DNA from: Parabacteroides sp. Marseille-P3160 | GTDB taxonomy: Bacteria > Bacteroidota > Bacteroidia > Bacteroidales > Tannerellaceae | DNA: 57,028 nt | Assembly (NCBI RefSeq): GCF_900162725.1 | Contig: NZ_LT799418.1 | Location: forward strand, 2,972,105 to 3,029,132 | Direction of reading: 5' to 3' | In this document: piece after piece, positions 1 through 9,050 of the stretch | Layout: every line of letters begins with the position of its first letter | Position numbering within the stretch: position 1 is the stretch's first letter | The notes under the pieces: generated by a model | Told to the model about the DNA's origin: nothing | What the model saw: the letters and a program-made list of their open reading frames with translations, nothing else | Databases searched by the model: none | Translations under genes and position numbers: made by a program

Positions 1-802
1 CGAGCGCCTGTTTCGCCGCAGCTTCTCCTTGTTCCTTTTTTATTTTTTCATAGCGGGGCCAGGGAAAAGTCTGCTCTCCGAACTCCCGTTCCGCCAAAGC
101 ATATCCCCATTGCTTGAAGCCGCCTTCGGTAAATTTCATGATATTGCCTTTATGGACCAAGGTAACACTGGGGAGCTTCCTGGCAACCGCATACCTGATG
201 GCCGCACGGACAAGCCGTTCGGTTCCTTCGATAGATACGGGTTTCACACCAAAAGAAGAGGTATGGGGAAAGCGTATTTTCGTTACGCCCATCTCCTCCG
301 TCAGGAAACGCAAAAACTTCTCTGCCTCCGGCGTTCCCTGCTGCCATTCAATGCCGGCATAGATATCCTCCGTATTCTCCCGGAAAATATGCATATCGAC
401 TTTCGAGGGTTCCTTGATCGGGGTCGCGATTCCCTTGAACCACTGTACGGGGCGGAGACAAACATAAAGATCCAGTGTTTGCCGTAAAGCAACGTTGAGC
501 GAACGGATTCCTCCGCCGACCGGTGTCGTCAATGGTCCCTTGATACCCACAAGATAGGTACGGAATGCTTCCATTGTTTCTTCCGGCAACCAATTACCGG
601 TTGAGCGAAAGGCCTTTTCGCCGGCCAATACTTCCTTCCATCCGATTTCCCGCTTTCCATCATAAACTTGCCGGATTGCCTTGTTGACAATCCTTTGAGA
701 GGCCTGCGTAATTTCAGCGCCGACGCCATCGCCTTCAATGTAGGGAATTGTTACCCTATCAGGAACAATGAGCCGGTCGCCTTTCTTTTGAATCTTATCC
801 AT
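1..802 (-). CDS. icd: Isocitrate dehydrogenase (NADP-type), 3' end cut by window edge
   Basis: Reading the minus strand from the ATG at 802-800 gives 267 codons that stay open to the window edge, so the C-terminus is missing. The protein should oxidatively decarboxylate isocitrate to 2-oxoglutarate in the cytoplasm. Visible family marks are the [10 protein letters not shown] start, [20 protein letters not shown] (the substrate-binding serine loop of the E. coli-type enzyme), the [13 protein letters not shown] block and [13 protein letters not shown]. These match the prokaryotic NADP-dependent icd family; cofactor preference itself is inferred. It lies 45 bp downstream of aconitase on the same strand, so the two consecutive TCA-cycle steps are probably cotranscribed. 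Confidence 0.93.
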   Translation of the reverse strand, partial: MDKIQKKGDRLIVPDRVTIPYIEGDGVGAEITQASQRIVNKAIRQVYDGKREIGWKEVLAGEKAFRSTGNWLPEETMEAFRTYLVGIKGPLTTPVGGGIRSLNVALRQTLDLYVCLRPVQWFKGIATPIKEPSKVDMHIFRENTEDIYAGIEWQQGTPEAEKFLRFLTEEMGVTKIRFPHTSSFGVKPVSIEGTERLVRAAIRYAVARKLPSVTLVHKGNIMKFTEGGFKQWGYALAEREFGEQTFPWPRYEKIKKEQGEAAAKQAL

Positions 803-847
803 AAAGACCTTATTTCTGTTTTTGTTTTGTGTTTATAGAATAAACGC

Positions 848-3103
848 CTAGTGCGAAGATATGGCGTTCAAAGCCGAACCTGCTTTAAACCATTTAATCT
901 GTAATTCATTGTAAGTATGGTTCGCTTCGAAATCTTCCTCGGTTCCATCCGAATGGCGGAGGCGGACCGCCAATGGTTTTCCGGGAGCAAAACCGTCCAA
1001 TCCAAGGATAGAGATCCGGTCGTCTTCCCTTATTTTATCATAGTCTTCCTTATTTGCAAAGGTTAACGCCAACATTCCCTGTTTTTTCAGATTCGTCTCA
1101 TGGATCCGGGCGAAGCTTTTAACAAGAATCGCTTTCACATTTAAGAAGCGGGGTTCCATAGCCGCATGCTCGCGCGAAGAACCTTCCCCATAATTCTCTT
1201 CCGCTACCACAACAGAAGAGATGCCTTTTGCCTTATATTGTTTGGCAACAGCGGATACCGCTTCGTAGGCGCCGGTCAATTGATTCAGCACGAAATTCGT
1301 TTTACCGTTAAAGGCATTCACTGCCCCCATCAGCATATTGTCGGAAATATTTTCCAGATGTCCGCGAAAGCGAAGCCAAGGGCCGGCCATCGAAATATGG
1401 TCTGTCGTACATTTTCCAGCCGCCTTAAGTAATAACGGCATATTCAATAAATCCTGTCCGTCCCACGGTGCAAAAGGATGCAACCGCTGCAGGCGATTGG
1501 AATCAGGGGCAATGATTACCTCTTCCTTTGCATCCGCCGAGGGGGCGATATAACCGGAATCTTCCACAGCAAAACCCTTGGGTGGCAAGTCCACTCCTTT
1601 GGGCGGAGCTAGCTTGACCTGTTTCCCGTCCCGGTTTGCCAAATAGTCCGTCAGCGGATTGAAGCAAAGGCTGCCGGCAATCGTTAAAGCCAATGTCAAT
1701 TCGGGAGAAGCGACAAAGGCATGAGTATTCGGATTGCCATCCGCCCGCTTGGCAAAGTTCCGGTTAAAAGAAGTGACGATGGAATTCGGACGGTTGTTAT
1801 CTCCCGTATGCCGCTTCCACTGTCCGATACAAGGGCCGCAGGCATTGGCCATGATTACGGCGCCGAGCTGTTCGAACGAACCCAGGATTCCATCCCGCTC
1901 AGCGGTATAACGGATTTGTTCCGATCCCGGATTGATAATCAATTTCGCATGTACGGGAATCTTTGCATCCGCCGCCTGATCCGCGACAGAAGCGGCGCGG
2001 CTTAAATCCTGATAGGAAGAATTCGTACATGAGCCGATCAGGCCGACTTCCATCTGCTCCGGCCAATGATTGGCCCTTACCTTATCGGCAAATTCGGAAA
2101 TCGGCGTAGCTGCATCCGGTGTAAAGGGGCCGTTGATGTATGGTTCCAGCTCGGAAAGATTAATTTCAATCACCCGGTCGTAATATTCCTCCGGATGAAG
2201 TATGACTTCCGAGTCCGCCTTCAGGTCTTCGGCGACCAGATCGGCCCAAGCAGCCACTTCCGCCCGGCCTGTAGCCCGCAGGTAGGTTGCCATTTGCTCG
2301 TCATAAGGAAAAATGGAAGTGGTGGCGCCGACTTCGGCCCCCATATTGCAAATCGTCGCTTTTCCCGTAGCCGCCAAGGCAGTAACACCTTCTCCGAAGT
2401 ATTCTATAATTGCATTAGTCCCCCCCTTAACAGTCAGGATACCGGCAAGTTTCAGGATTACATCCTTGGGAGAAGCCCAGCCGTTCAGATCTCCGGTCAG
2501 CTTGACTCCAATCAATTCAGGCATCTTCAATTCCCATTCCATGCCGGTCATTACATCGACGGCATCAGCTCCGCCGACTCCGATGGCGACCATGCCCAAT
2601 CCGCCTGCATTCGGCGTATGTGAATCAGTTCCCACCATCATCCCTCCGGGAAAAGCGTAGTTCTCAAGCACGACCTGATGAATAATCCCCGCTCCCGGCT
2701 TCCAAAAGCCGATACCATATTTGTTGGAAACCGTCCGAAGGAACTCATAGACTTCATAGTTGGAGTCGGTAGCCGTACCCAAATCGACAGTTGCTCCCTT
2801 GTCAGCCAGGATCAAATGGTCACAATGTACTGTGGCGGGTACTACCGACTTTTCTTTTCCGGCATTCATAAATTGCAATAAAGCCATCTGGGCCGTTGCG
2901 TCCTGCATGGCTACCCGGTCGGGACGGAAATTCACATAGTCCTTCCCCCGTTTATACGGACGTAGAGACGACGGATCATAAAGATGTACATATAAAACCT
3001 TTTCAGCCAATGTCATCGGCCGCTGTATCACCGACCGGACCGTTTTTATTCTTTCCGCTAATGTAGCATAGAAATCCCGCAATATTTCTATATTCTGTGT
3101 CAT
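848..3103 (-). CDS. acnA: Aconitate hydratase
   Basis: A 751-residue cytoplasmic [4Fe-4S] enzyme that interconverts citrate and isocitrate. The three cluster cysteines are visible: C359 in GSCTNSS, and C422 and C425 in ACGPCIGQW. The [13 protein letters not shown] block near residue 158 and the C-terminal swivel-domain motif [14 protein letters not shown] are also present. Length and sequence resemble the mitochondrial-type aconitase common in Bacteroidota rather than E. coli AcnB. Its ATG overlaps the stop of the upstream transglutaminase-like gene by 4 bp (3100-3103), and icd follows, so all three are probably one transcription unit. Confidence 0.95.
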   Translation of the reverse strand: MTQNIEILRDFYATLAERIKTVRSVIQRPMTLAEKVLYVHLYDPSSLRPYKRGKDYVNFRPDRVAMQDATAQMALLQFMNAGKEKSVVPATVHCDHLILADKGATVDLGTATDSNYEVYEFLRTVSNKYGIGFWKPGAGIIHQVVLENYAFPGGMMVGTDSHTPNAGGLGMVAIGVGGADAVDVMTGMEWELKMPELIGVKLTGDLNGWASPKDVILKLAGILTVKGGTNAIIEYFGEGVTALAATGKATICNMGAEVGATTSIFPYDEQMATYLRATGRAEVAAWADLVAEDLKADSEVILHPEEYYDRVIEINLSELEPYINGPFTPDAATPISEFADKVRANHWPEQMEVGLIGSCTNSSYQDLSRAASVADQAADAKIPVHAKLIINPGSEQIRYTAERDGILGSFEQLGAVIMANACGPCIGQWKRHTGDNNRPNSIVTSFNRNFAKRADGNPNTHAFVASPELTLALTIAGSLCFNPLTDYLANRDGKQVKLAPPKGVDLPPKGFAVEDSGYIAPSADAKEEVIIAPDSNRLQRLHPFAPWDGQDLLNMPLLLKAAGKCTTDHISMAGPWLRFRGHLENISDNMLMGAVNAFNGKTNFVLNQLTGAYEAVSAVAKQYKAKGISSVVVAEENYGEGSSREHAAMEPRFLNVKAILVKSFARIHETNLKKQGMLALTFANKEDYDKIREDDRISILGLDGFAPGKPLAVRLRHSDGTEEDFEANHTYNELQIKWFKAGSALNAISSH

Positions 3104-4452
3104 TCTATCTGTCTTAATTCATCTGTTAAATAGGTTATATCAAAGTCATAATTCCATTGGTTAAAATAGAGATTGCCTCCCTCCCATTCGACTTCCCCTC
3201 GCTGGAAATCAACCGTTTCACTACGGGGAAATTTCTTTTCCGGGAACAAAGGACCGGAATAATCCTCATTGACAATCATCCGGTAGGAGTCGATTCCATT
3301 AGCGAAAAAATAGATTTCTTCTTCGGTTTTCCCGGGGGAAAACAGGCCGAACGATTCATCTACCGGCACCCAACCGATGCCTTCAAAATAGGCCTGGGCC
3401 CAATCATGTAAGTTTCCCAAGCCGGGATGCATCATAAAACCGCTTTGCCATTTGGCCGGAATCCCGGAACACCTCGCCAAGGTAATAAAAAGTAACGAAA
3501 CCTGCCCGCAATCTCCGTGTTTATTTTCCAACACATATTGTGGAATATTCGGAATAGTTGAATATTCCCGCGCGGACGCCCAAGGGAAATTCCGATCTAC
3601 CCAGGCATAAATCCGCTGGGCCTTTCTCCACGGATTCGTCTCGTCGCCAACGAGTTTTTTCGCCAACGCCTTGATCTCAGGGGTAAAGATGATATGCGAC
3701 TCCCTTTCGGCGGTATATTTGCGGTATAACGGATCATCCGTTTTATAAGGTTTCACCTTCTCCGGCGTCAACCGGTGCCATTCACCGCTCGATATATATT
3801 CGAATTCGGTAGAGAAGGTAGTTGGCTTCCCCTTCACCGCCTTTTTCTCCAGATAAAGGGTATGGTGGACAAATGAATCAGGAGCAATGATATAATCCGG
3901 CTCACTGGCCGACAGCAATTTTACTTCGGTTTGCCTCGGAGCGGCATCCGTGCGGGGCAACGGCAACCAGCAACGAATCGTTTTGCCCTCCGGTACCACA
4001 TCGGCTTTTACCGTCAAAGTATATTTTACCCGCATTCGTTTGGGTAAAACAACAGACTTTCCGGTCTTTCTTACTTCTTCCATAATTTCCGGCACATGTG
4101 TTTTATTCACGGCCAGGCTACCTTCATCCGAAGTTATGTCTTTTGCCTGTTTGATGGCCCGGCATACGGAATCGATACGGAAAAGATTGGGAGCCGCATT
4201 ACGGAAATAACGTTTCTCTCCGTCAAAAATCAAGTATTCCAATGCCTTTTCATCCTCCCATTTCTTTATCTGGGTGTCAGTCACGTCAGGAATATATTTC
4301 CTTATGTATTGTAATACTTCGGTCTCTGTCCGGTTGAAATCCATTCGTGTCCTTCGAAGCCGTTCTTTTTCAAATGAATCTTCCTGTGCCTGTAAATTCC
4401 AAGACAAGAATGAAATCAATATACAAACGATAGCTACTCTCTTCTTATTCAT
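3100..4452 (-). CDS. Exported transglutaminase-like domain protein
   Basis: 450 residues. Residues 1-22 form a signal peptide (MNKKR start, hydrophobic core, AQA-type end near LQAQE). The C-terminal half carries a transglutaminase-like fold with a complete Cys-His-Asp triad by eye: C315 in HGDCGQVS, H349 in LHDWAQ and D365 in VPVDESFG. The family includes proteases and peptide cross-linkers; the substrate here is unknown. The middle region (about 140-225) looks like the beta-rich N-terminal domain often found before this fold. The stop overlaps the acnA start by 4 bp, so translation is probably coupled, although an exported transglutaminase-like protein has no evident link to the TCA cycle. 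Confidence 0.85.
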   Translation of the reverse strand: MNKKRVAIVCILISFLSWNLQAQEDSFEKERLRRTRMDFNRTETEVLQYIRKYIPDVTDTQIKKWEDEKALEYLIFDGEKRYFRNAAPNLFRIDSVCRAIKQAKDITSDEGSLAVNKTHVPEIMEEVRKTGKSVVLPKRMRVKYTLTVKADVVPEGKTIRCWLPLPRTDAAPRQTEVKLLSASEPDYIIAPDSFVHHTLYLEKKAVKGKPTTFSTEFEYISSGEWHRLTPEKVKPYKTDDPLYRKYTAERESHIIFTPEIKALAKKLVGDETNPWRKAQRIYAWVDRNFPWASAREYSTIPNIPQYVLENKHGDCGQVSLLFITLARCSGIPAKWQSGFMMHPGLGNLHDWAQAYFEGIGWVPVDESFGLFSPGKTEEEIYFFANGIDSYRMIVNEDYSGPLFPEKKFPRSETVDFQRGEVEWEGGNLYFNQWNYDFDITYLTDELRQIE

Positions 4453-4917
4453 TCTTTTTTATTTTACGCTCCTACCCATAGTAAAACCTATGAATAGACA
4501 TATTGATCTAACAAGTCTACAAATATATGCATAAATGTCATTTATTAACTCATTTGTATTGTTTATTGTTTATTGTTTATTTGTTTGAAGAGCCGAATCA
4601 CAAAAATCGCATCAATCAGAAAAGTCAGTTGGTAAATTTTCGAGAGATACCTTATACCTGCAAAGTTTAGAGTAAACAAAATTAAATATACTGGATGGAT
4701 CCGTTGAAGTATAACTAAATGAAAGAAATGAGTATACTGGAATGTTTATTTAAACTATATTTGCAGTATAAGAAATCGAAAGTTATTATAACATAGATAG
4801 TTGATAATAATTATATATAAGCAAACCTGTTTGATAAGGTTGACGTGACGGGGAGAAGCAATATAAATTTTGATTAACTTTATAGAATAAAGATAGCTTA
4901 TTAAAAATAGTAATGGC
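4453..4917. other. AT-rich intergenic region, no gene seen
   Basis: This 465-bp gap separates the divergently oriented transglutaminase-like gene and lgt. It is clearly more AT-rich than the flanking minus-strand genes. It contains runs such as repeated TTGTTTATTG near 4558-4580 and a good plus-strand -7 box at 4756-4763. I see no convincing open reading frame, tRNA or structured RNA. Confidence 0.5.
4756..4763 (+). promoter_or_regulatory. Putative -7 box upstream of lgt
   Basis: TATATTTG matches the Bacteroidota -7 consensus TAnnTTTG. No clear -33 TTTG lies about 20 bp upstream. It would leave a leader of about 150 nt before the lgt ATG at 4918, which is long, so it is tentative. Confidence 0.35.
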
Positions 4918-5784
4918 ATGATATTATTTATAGATTGGATGGCTAATCCAGCCATATTTACTATTCCTGAATTTTCTATAGGCTTATTCCACTTAGGGCC
5001 TAAGGAAATTCGATGGTATTCTTTAGCATTCATCTTGAGCTTTTTTGTTTTCGGTTATAAAATAGTTGAAAGGATGTGGAAAAAGGAGAACATCAATCCA
5101 AATTGGCTAAGTTCATTGTTCTATTATACCTTTTTAGGCACAATTATTGGTGCTCGATTAGGGCATTGTCTATTTTATGCACCTAATTATTATTTGGCAA
5201 ATCCAGTTGAAGTTCTTAAAGTTTGGGAAGGAGGCTTAGCGAGTCATGATGGTGTAATAGGTATTATTATTGCGATATGGATATATTCTAAAAAGGTTAC
5301 TAAACAGAGTATATTCTGGACATTTGACAAACTTGTTGTCCCAACGGGATTAGTTGCAGCTCTTATTCGTTTAGGTAATTTGATGAATCATGAAATCTAT
5401 GGACATCCGACTGACAAGCCTTGAGGATTTCGATTTATCCAAAATTTACATGAATGGCAGCAAGGGGCTCAACCTATTTTTACTCTACCATGTCATCCTA
5501 CACAAATATATGAAGCAATAGCATATTTACTCACATTTGGGCTTTGTATGTGGTTATATTTTAAGAAAGAAATGTACTACAAGCGAGAAGGATTTATTTT
5601 TGGTGTCTTTATGATTTGCATTTTCACATCACGTTTTTTTATCGAATTTTTCAAAAATGAACAAGAGGCGTTTGAAACTACAATGATATTAAATATGGGA
5701 CAATGTTTGAGTATTCCTTTTATCATTTTAGGAATTTGGGCTATCTATAGAAGTAGAAAAGTTAAGATAAATCTTCCTAATTAG
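4918..5784 (+). pseudogene. lgt: Prolipoprotein diacylglyceryl transferase interrupted by in-frame TGA
   Basis: Frame 4918-5784 would encode 288 residues, the normal length for Lgt, the membrane enzyme that adds diacylglycerol to prolipoprotein cysteines. Family marks: GGLASHDG with H110 (E. coli H103), RLGNLMNHEIYG with R151 (E. coli R143) and SRFFIEF with R239. Codon 169 (5422-5424) is TGA. The reading frame continues unchanged on both sides (PTDKP-stop-GFRF), at a place where Lgt proteins usually have tryptophan, so a TGG-to-TGA change is the simplest explanation. Other tryptophans in the gene use TGG, for example codon 7. Base composition is much lower in GC than in the neighbours, suggesting transfer or relaxed selection. 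It may be a dead second copy, or the base may be a sequencing error; lgt is normally essential. Confidence 0.85.
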
Positions 5785-5854
5785 TCTGTATTTGCTTATC
5801 ATTAATTATTTACATATATATTATTGACGAAGCGTTCTTAAGAAGTAAAGTTAT

Positions 5855-5935
5855 ATGTGTTTTCACAATAGCATTTCAAAGAAGTCTCAAGAGATTGCCG
5901 CTTGGTATGGCAAGAAGTCCGCCCTGCTAAAGTTT
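5855..5935 (+). pseudogene. N-terminal remnant of SOS-response-associated peptidase (SRAP/HMCES family)
   Basis: The first 27 codons from the ATG at 5855 read MCFHNSISKKSQEIAAWYGK and a few residues more. This resembles the start of Bacteroidota SRAP/YedK-type proteins, which begin MCFHNS with the catalytic Cys at position 2 after Met removal. After about residue 27 the frame loses resemblance to the family, and the remaining roughly 200 residues are absent. It is therefore a fragment, not a working abasic-site-binding protein. It sits in the same AT-rich patch as the broken lgt gene. Identification rests on a short match recalled from the family. Confidence 0.5.
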
Positions 5936-6116
5936 GTAAGTTATCAAGAATTAATACTTATTAAAGTACAAACAGCCTTTTTTATTATTAAAATACAATC
6001 GCAATTCGTCATCTGTTACAGAGTATATTCAATTATTCAGCGTAAATTCAATTCCCTTTTTTGCTTTCAACCGGGTTTTGGGATTGATCCCCGACTTCCC
6101 GATCGATCACAAAAAT
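5936..6116. other. Intergenic remainder of AT-rich patch
   Basis: Between the SRAP remnant and the terminator there is no further recognisable coding sequence. GC content rises again toward 6061, near the terminator of the minus-strand gene. Confidence 0.4.
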
Positions 6117-6161
6117 CCCCGGTAGATAGGAATCAAGGTATCCTACTTACCGGGGAATTTT
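6111..6161 (-). terminator. Strong hairpin terminator of the DUF1080 lipoprotein gene
   Basis: The stem CCCCGGTAgaTAGGA (from 6117) pairs with TCCTActTACCGGGG (to 6155) around a short loop. On the minus strand it is followed by TTTTTGTG, and on the plus strand by AATTTTTT, so it could work in both directions. It lies about 25 bp past the minus-strand stop at 6180. Confidence 0.8.
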
Positions 6162-6179
6162 TTAATGATATAGAGTCGT

Positions 6180-6989
6180 CTATTTCAATTCCTTGATTTT
6201 AATATTACGAAAAGCAGCTTCATTTCCATGATCCTGTAGCAGGATATGCCCGGTGGGAGCTTCACCAAAAAGACCAGTTTCATTGTATTCTTTTGCGGCA
6301 TATTTACTACCTTTCACTAAGTCCCGGAATTCTTTGGAACCACGTTCATATTCCAATACTTTGACTCCGTTCAACCAATGTTCCACATGATTATTCGGAA
6401 AGACTTTTATGACTGCTGTGTTCCATTCGCCGATACCGTTGAATTTTACATTTTCACTCTTTTTCAGGTCATATAAGCTACCTAATGTACGGCTTCCGGG
6501 GAAAGTCGTATATAACTTTGCATCCGGATGTCTGGCATCGTCCAGGATCTGGTATTCCAATCCATAGGCCGAACCTTTTTGTTTCTCTTTCTCCGTAACA
6601 AAATACTTGACGCCGCTATTGGCACCTTCCGTGATCTTAAAGTCCACACTCAACTCGAAAGCTGAATATTCGCCATCCGTCACAATATCGCCTCCATTAG
6701 CCGATTCTTTTCCTTGGGAACTCAGGACGATCAGCTGACCGTCTTCCACTTTCCATCCATGGGAGGGAAATGAATCTTTATGTGCACCCCGCCATCCGTT
6801 GGTTGTCGTACCGTCAAAAAGGAGCACCCAACCGTCTGCTTTTTCCTGGTCGGTCAATTGATTCACTGCCTCAACGGTTGCTGTCGAATCAACGGCCGTT
6901 TCTGTTTCCGCCGGCTTTGCCGATTTGTTTCCGCAGGAACATAGCAATACCGAGCAAATTGCTAAACTAAAGAACTGTGTTTTTCTCAT
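6180..6989 (-). CDS. DUF1080 (3-keto-disaccharide hydrolase-like) lipoprotein
   Basis: The start at MRKTQFF (6989) gives 269 residues with a lipoprotein signal: a hydrophobic core then VLLCSC, with the lipid-bearing Cys near residue 19. An upstream in-frame start at 7031 would add 14 residues but would overlap the promoter region, so it is rejected. The mature protein begins with a Thr/Glu/Ala-rich linker and then a DUF1080 domain (PF06439), with FDGTTTNGWRG, GGDIVTDGEYSAFELSVDFK and GVKYFV as typical blocks. Members are lectin-like sandwich folds; some act on 3-keto-sugars. The substrate here is unknown. It is a single-gene unit with its own promoter and terminator. Confidence 0.85.
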   Translation of the reverse strand: MRKTQFFSLAICSVLLCSCGNKSAKPAETETAVDSTATVEAVNQLTDQEKADGWVLLFDGTTTNGWRGAHKDSFPSHGWKVEDGQLIVLSSQGKESANGGDIVTDGEYSAFELSVDFKITEGANSGVKYFVTEKEKQKGSAYGLEYQILDDARHPDAKLYTTFPGSRTLGSLYDLKKSENVKFNGIGEWNTAVIKVFPNNHVEHWLNGVKVLEYERGSKEFRDLVKGSKYAAKEYNETGLFGEAPTGHILLQDHGNEAAFRNIKIKELK

Positions 6990-7041
6990 CTTTTTATAAT
7001 CTATTTTTAATATTAATATGTGTCCGCACACAATAATTCGA

Positions 7042-7071
7042 CAAATGTAGTAAAACTATATAAAATTCAAA
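7042..7071 (-). promoter_or_regulatory. Consensus Bacteroidota promoter of the DUF1080 gene
   Basis: On the minus strand, -33 TTTG (7068-7071) and -7 TACATTTG (7042-7049) are separated by 18 bp. Transcription should start near 7035, giving a leader of about 45 nt to the chosen ATG at 6989 and supporting that start. Confidence 0.7.
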
Positions 7072-7126
7072 TCAAAAGAGATTTTTTTATCACTTTCTTT
7101 TACAATTTATCTTCCCGGCGGGAAAA

Positions 7127-7927
7127 TTACATGGATCTGCTTTTTTTAGACCCCGCAATAACGGCATTCATCACAGTGGCTCTGAAATGGTCTTCCTCTA
7201 AGCTCTTCACTCCTTCGATCGTCGTTCCGCCGGGAGAACAAACCATATCTTTTAGTTCTCCGGGATGTTTACCTGTTTCCATGACCATCTTAGCAGATCC
7301 TAAAACCGTTTGCGCGGCAAATTGATAAGCCATATTCCGGGGCATTCCTTGTTGGACCGCTCCATCCGCCATGGCCTCAATAAACATATAAACATATGCA
7401 GGCCCCGATCCACTCAACCCGACCACTGCGTCCATCAATGATTCCGGAACAAATTCAGCTTTGCCGAAACTAGAAAAAATTGTTTTTACTTTTTCCTTTT
7501 CACTTTCTTCCACATTCTGATTGGCTACTAAACCGGACATTCCTTCACCGACCAAAGCGGGAGTATTCGGCATTACGCGTACAATTTTTGCGGGTATTAA
7601 AAGGAGGGATTCAATCTGAGAAATAGTTATTCCGGGCGCTATTGAAATAAGCACATGGTCTTCATTCAACTGGCTTTTTATCTTGTTTAATAGTGAAGGC
7701 TGAGCATCCGGCTTTACAGCCAATACGATCAAATCAGCCTCCCTGACTACCGATTTTTCATCGGGAGCAACCGAAACCTTTAAAGTTTCATGTACTTTGT
7801 CCAGCATTTCCTGATTAATATCATAAACTACAATATTATCAAGCTTATATAATTTCGACTGGATTAATCCGTAAATAAGCGCTTTTCCCATGTTGCCGGC
7901 TCCGAAAATCCCTATCTTTTCATTCAT
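7127..7927 (-). CDS. proC: Pyrroline-5-carboxylate reductase
   Basis: 266 residues, the usual size for ProC, which reduces 1-pyrroline-5-carboxylate to proline with NAD(P)H. The N-terminal Rossmann motif GIFGAGNMG starts at residue 6, and the family signature LSGSGPAYVYMFIEAMADG lies around residues 170-190. The C-terminal block SPGGTTIEGVKSLEE completes the signature. Gene spacing shows a stand-alone unit with its own promoter; no other proline genes are nearby. Confidence 0.95.
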   Translation of the reverse strand: MNEKIGIFGAGNMGKALIYGLIQSKLYKLDNIVVYDINQEMLDKVHETLKVSVAPDEKSVVREADLIVLAVKPDAQPSLLNKIKSQLNEDHVLISIAPGITISQIESLLLIPAKIVRVMPNTPALVGEGMSGLVANQNVEESEKEKVKTIFSSFGKAEFVPESLMDAVVGLSGSGPAYVYMFIEAMADGAVQQGMPRNMAYQFAAQTVLGSAKMVMETGKHPGELKDMVCSPGGTTIEGVKSLEEDHFRATVMNAVIAGSKKSRSM

Positions 7928-7977
7928 CGTATTCTCCGTTTATTTTAATTATTATCTGACAAAAAGGTTTATAGAGT

Positions 7978-8007
7978 CAAAGGTACGGAAGATACTTCAA
8001 TTTCAAA
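7978..8007 (-). promoter_or_regulatory. Consensus promoter of proC
   Basis: Minus-strand -33 TTTG (8004-8007) and -7 TACCTTTG (7978-7985) are 18 bp apart. The expected start site near 7972 leaves a leader of about 45 nt before the proC ATG at 7927. Confidence 0.7.
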
Positions 8008-8068
8008 ACCATATTTTTCAAATTCTTATTTTGAAGCTTCAAATGCCGGATTTACATAATAGAAAAAA

Positions 8069-8169
8069 CAGTACTATACGTCTTAAAAATTCAGTACTGT
8101 GACTATATTCGTTCACAGTACTGAATGTCGGCATTCAGTACTGTGAATTTATTCAATGAGTGCACTGAA
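8069..8169. repeat. Locus A of a 22-bp-period palindromic minisatellite
   Basis: Imperfect palindromes TCAGTACTGTGA (8091-8102), its reverse complement TCACAGTACTGA (8113-8124), TCAGTACTGTGA (8135-8146), and GAGTGCACTGAA (8158-8169) have centres at 8096.5, 8118.5, 8140.5 and 8162.5, exactly 22 bp apart. A degenerate first copy, CAGTACTATACG, starts at 8069. The last unit and its linker match the units of locus B at 16.7 kb. The array lies between the proC promoter and the end of the SGNH hydrolase gene. Clear terminal inverted repeats were not found here. Confidence 0.8.
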
Positions 8170-8229
8170 TTTTAGAACCTCAAAAAGCAGTGACTCAAAA
8201 AGAGTTATTTATCTTATTTACAGCCTATT

Positions 8230-9003
8230 TTACTTTTTCAAGCCGGTGGCTTCCAGCCAAAGATCGGCCATCAATTGACGTCCCGGAAGGTCGGGATGTA
8301 CCCCGTCGGCCGACCAGTAACGGGCCGGAGCCAATTTTACCGCGGCATCAAAAGCAGATTGATAGGGTACAAAAACGGCATTAAATTCGGTAGCCAGTTT
8401 CTTTAGTGAAACCTTGTATTCATCAAACATCGGGAACCATTTCGGTTCGTCGATAGCCGAACCGCCTCGTATAGCGAACGGCTCCCCTAAAACCAACTGG
8501 ACGTTGGGTAACTTTTCTTTGGTATAGGTTAATAAACTGCGCAAGTCGCTTTCATAGACTTCCACCGTTCCTTTATACCCTCCGCTTAAGGTATGCCAAT
8601 AATCGTTGACTCCGATCAGGATGCTTAATACTTCGGGTTGAAAAGCCAGTGCTTCTAATTCCCAACGTTCGCGTAATTGGAAAACTTTATTGCCGCTCAC
8701 CCCGCGGTTATAGATTTTCAATTGCTTGTCGGCATGGTCTTTTAATAATTGGGTTGCTGTAAAAAGGGCATAGCCGCTTCCCAATTGATCGAAGTTGTTG
8801 CATTGATTATTGTCTCTTTTGCGACCGCAATCCGTAATGGAATCTCCCTGGAAAAGGATGACGCTCTCTTTTTTTAGTTGGATCTTCGGTGCATGAACTG
8901 CTGTTGTCTCTTTTACAACGGCTTTTGCTAATTCGGGAATCATCAAGGCGCCAAAACCGGCTAAGGCCCCTTTTTTCAAAAAATCTCGTCTGGAATCTTT
9001 CAT
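8230..9003 (-). CDS. SGNH/GDSL-family hydrolase with Tat-like signal
   Basis: 257 residues. The N-terminus has a twin-arginine-type signal (SRRDFLKKG followed by a hydrophobic stretch to about residue 28), so export in folded form is likely. The hydrolase blocks are in order: GDSIT with the nucleophile Ser, GVSGNKV, GVNDYWH with the Asn of the oxyanion hole, and DGVHPDLPG with the catalytic Asp-His pair. This is an esterase or deacetylase-like fold; such proteins in Bacteroidota often act on acetylated glycans, but the substrate cannot be read from the sequence. It starts 48 bp after the purine nucleoside phosphorylase gene stops and may share its transcript. Confidence 0.87.
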   Translation of the reverse strand: MKDSRRDFLKKGALAGFGALMIPELAKAVVKETTAVHAPKIQLKKESVILFQGDSITDCGRKRDNNQCNNFDQLGSGYALFTATQLLKDHADKQLKIYNRGVSGNKVFQLRERWELEALAFQPEVLSILIGVNDYWHTLSGGYKGTVEVYESDLRSLLTYTKEKLPNVQLVLGEPFAIRGGSAIDEPKWFPMFDEYKVSLKKLATEFNAVFVPYQSAFDAAVKLAPARYWSADGVHPDLPGRQLMADLWLEATGLKK

Positions 9004-9050
9004 GAATGAAATAGATTATAAAAGTTAGTTATTAAATTAAAGTAAATTCT

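Noticed and set aside
2066-2623. Plus-strand frame of 185 codons opposite aconitase
   Set aside because: Antisense shadow of acnA, whose cluster cysteines and motifs are intact on the minus strand.
5422-5424. Selenocysteine codon in lgt
   Set aside because: The expected residue is Trp, not Cys, and no selenocysteine-insertion hairpin is evident after the codon.
5855-6196. Functional 113-codon gene after lgt
   Set aside because: Only the first about 27 codons resemble a known family; the rest is unlike any protein and the frame runs through the terminator of the opposite-strand gene.
8069-8169. CRISPR array
   Set aside because: The 22-bp period is far too short for repeat plus spacer, the units are palindromes rather than direct repeats with unique spacers, and no cas genes are present.
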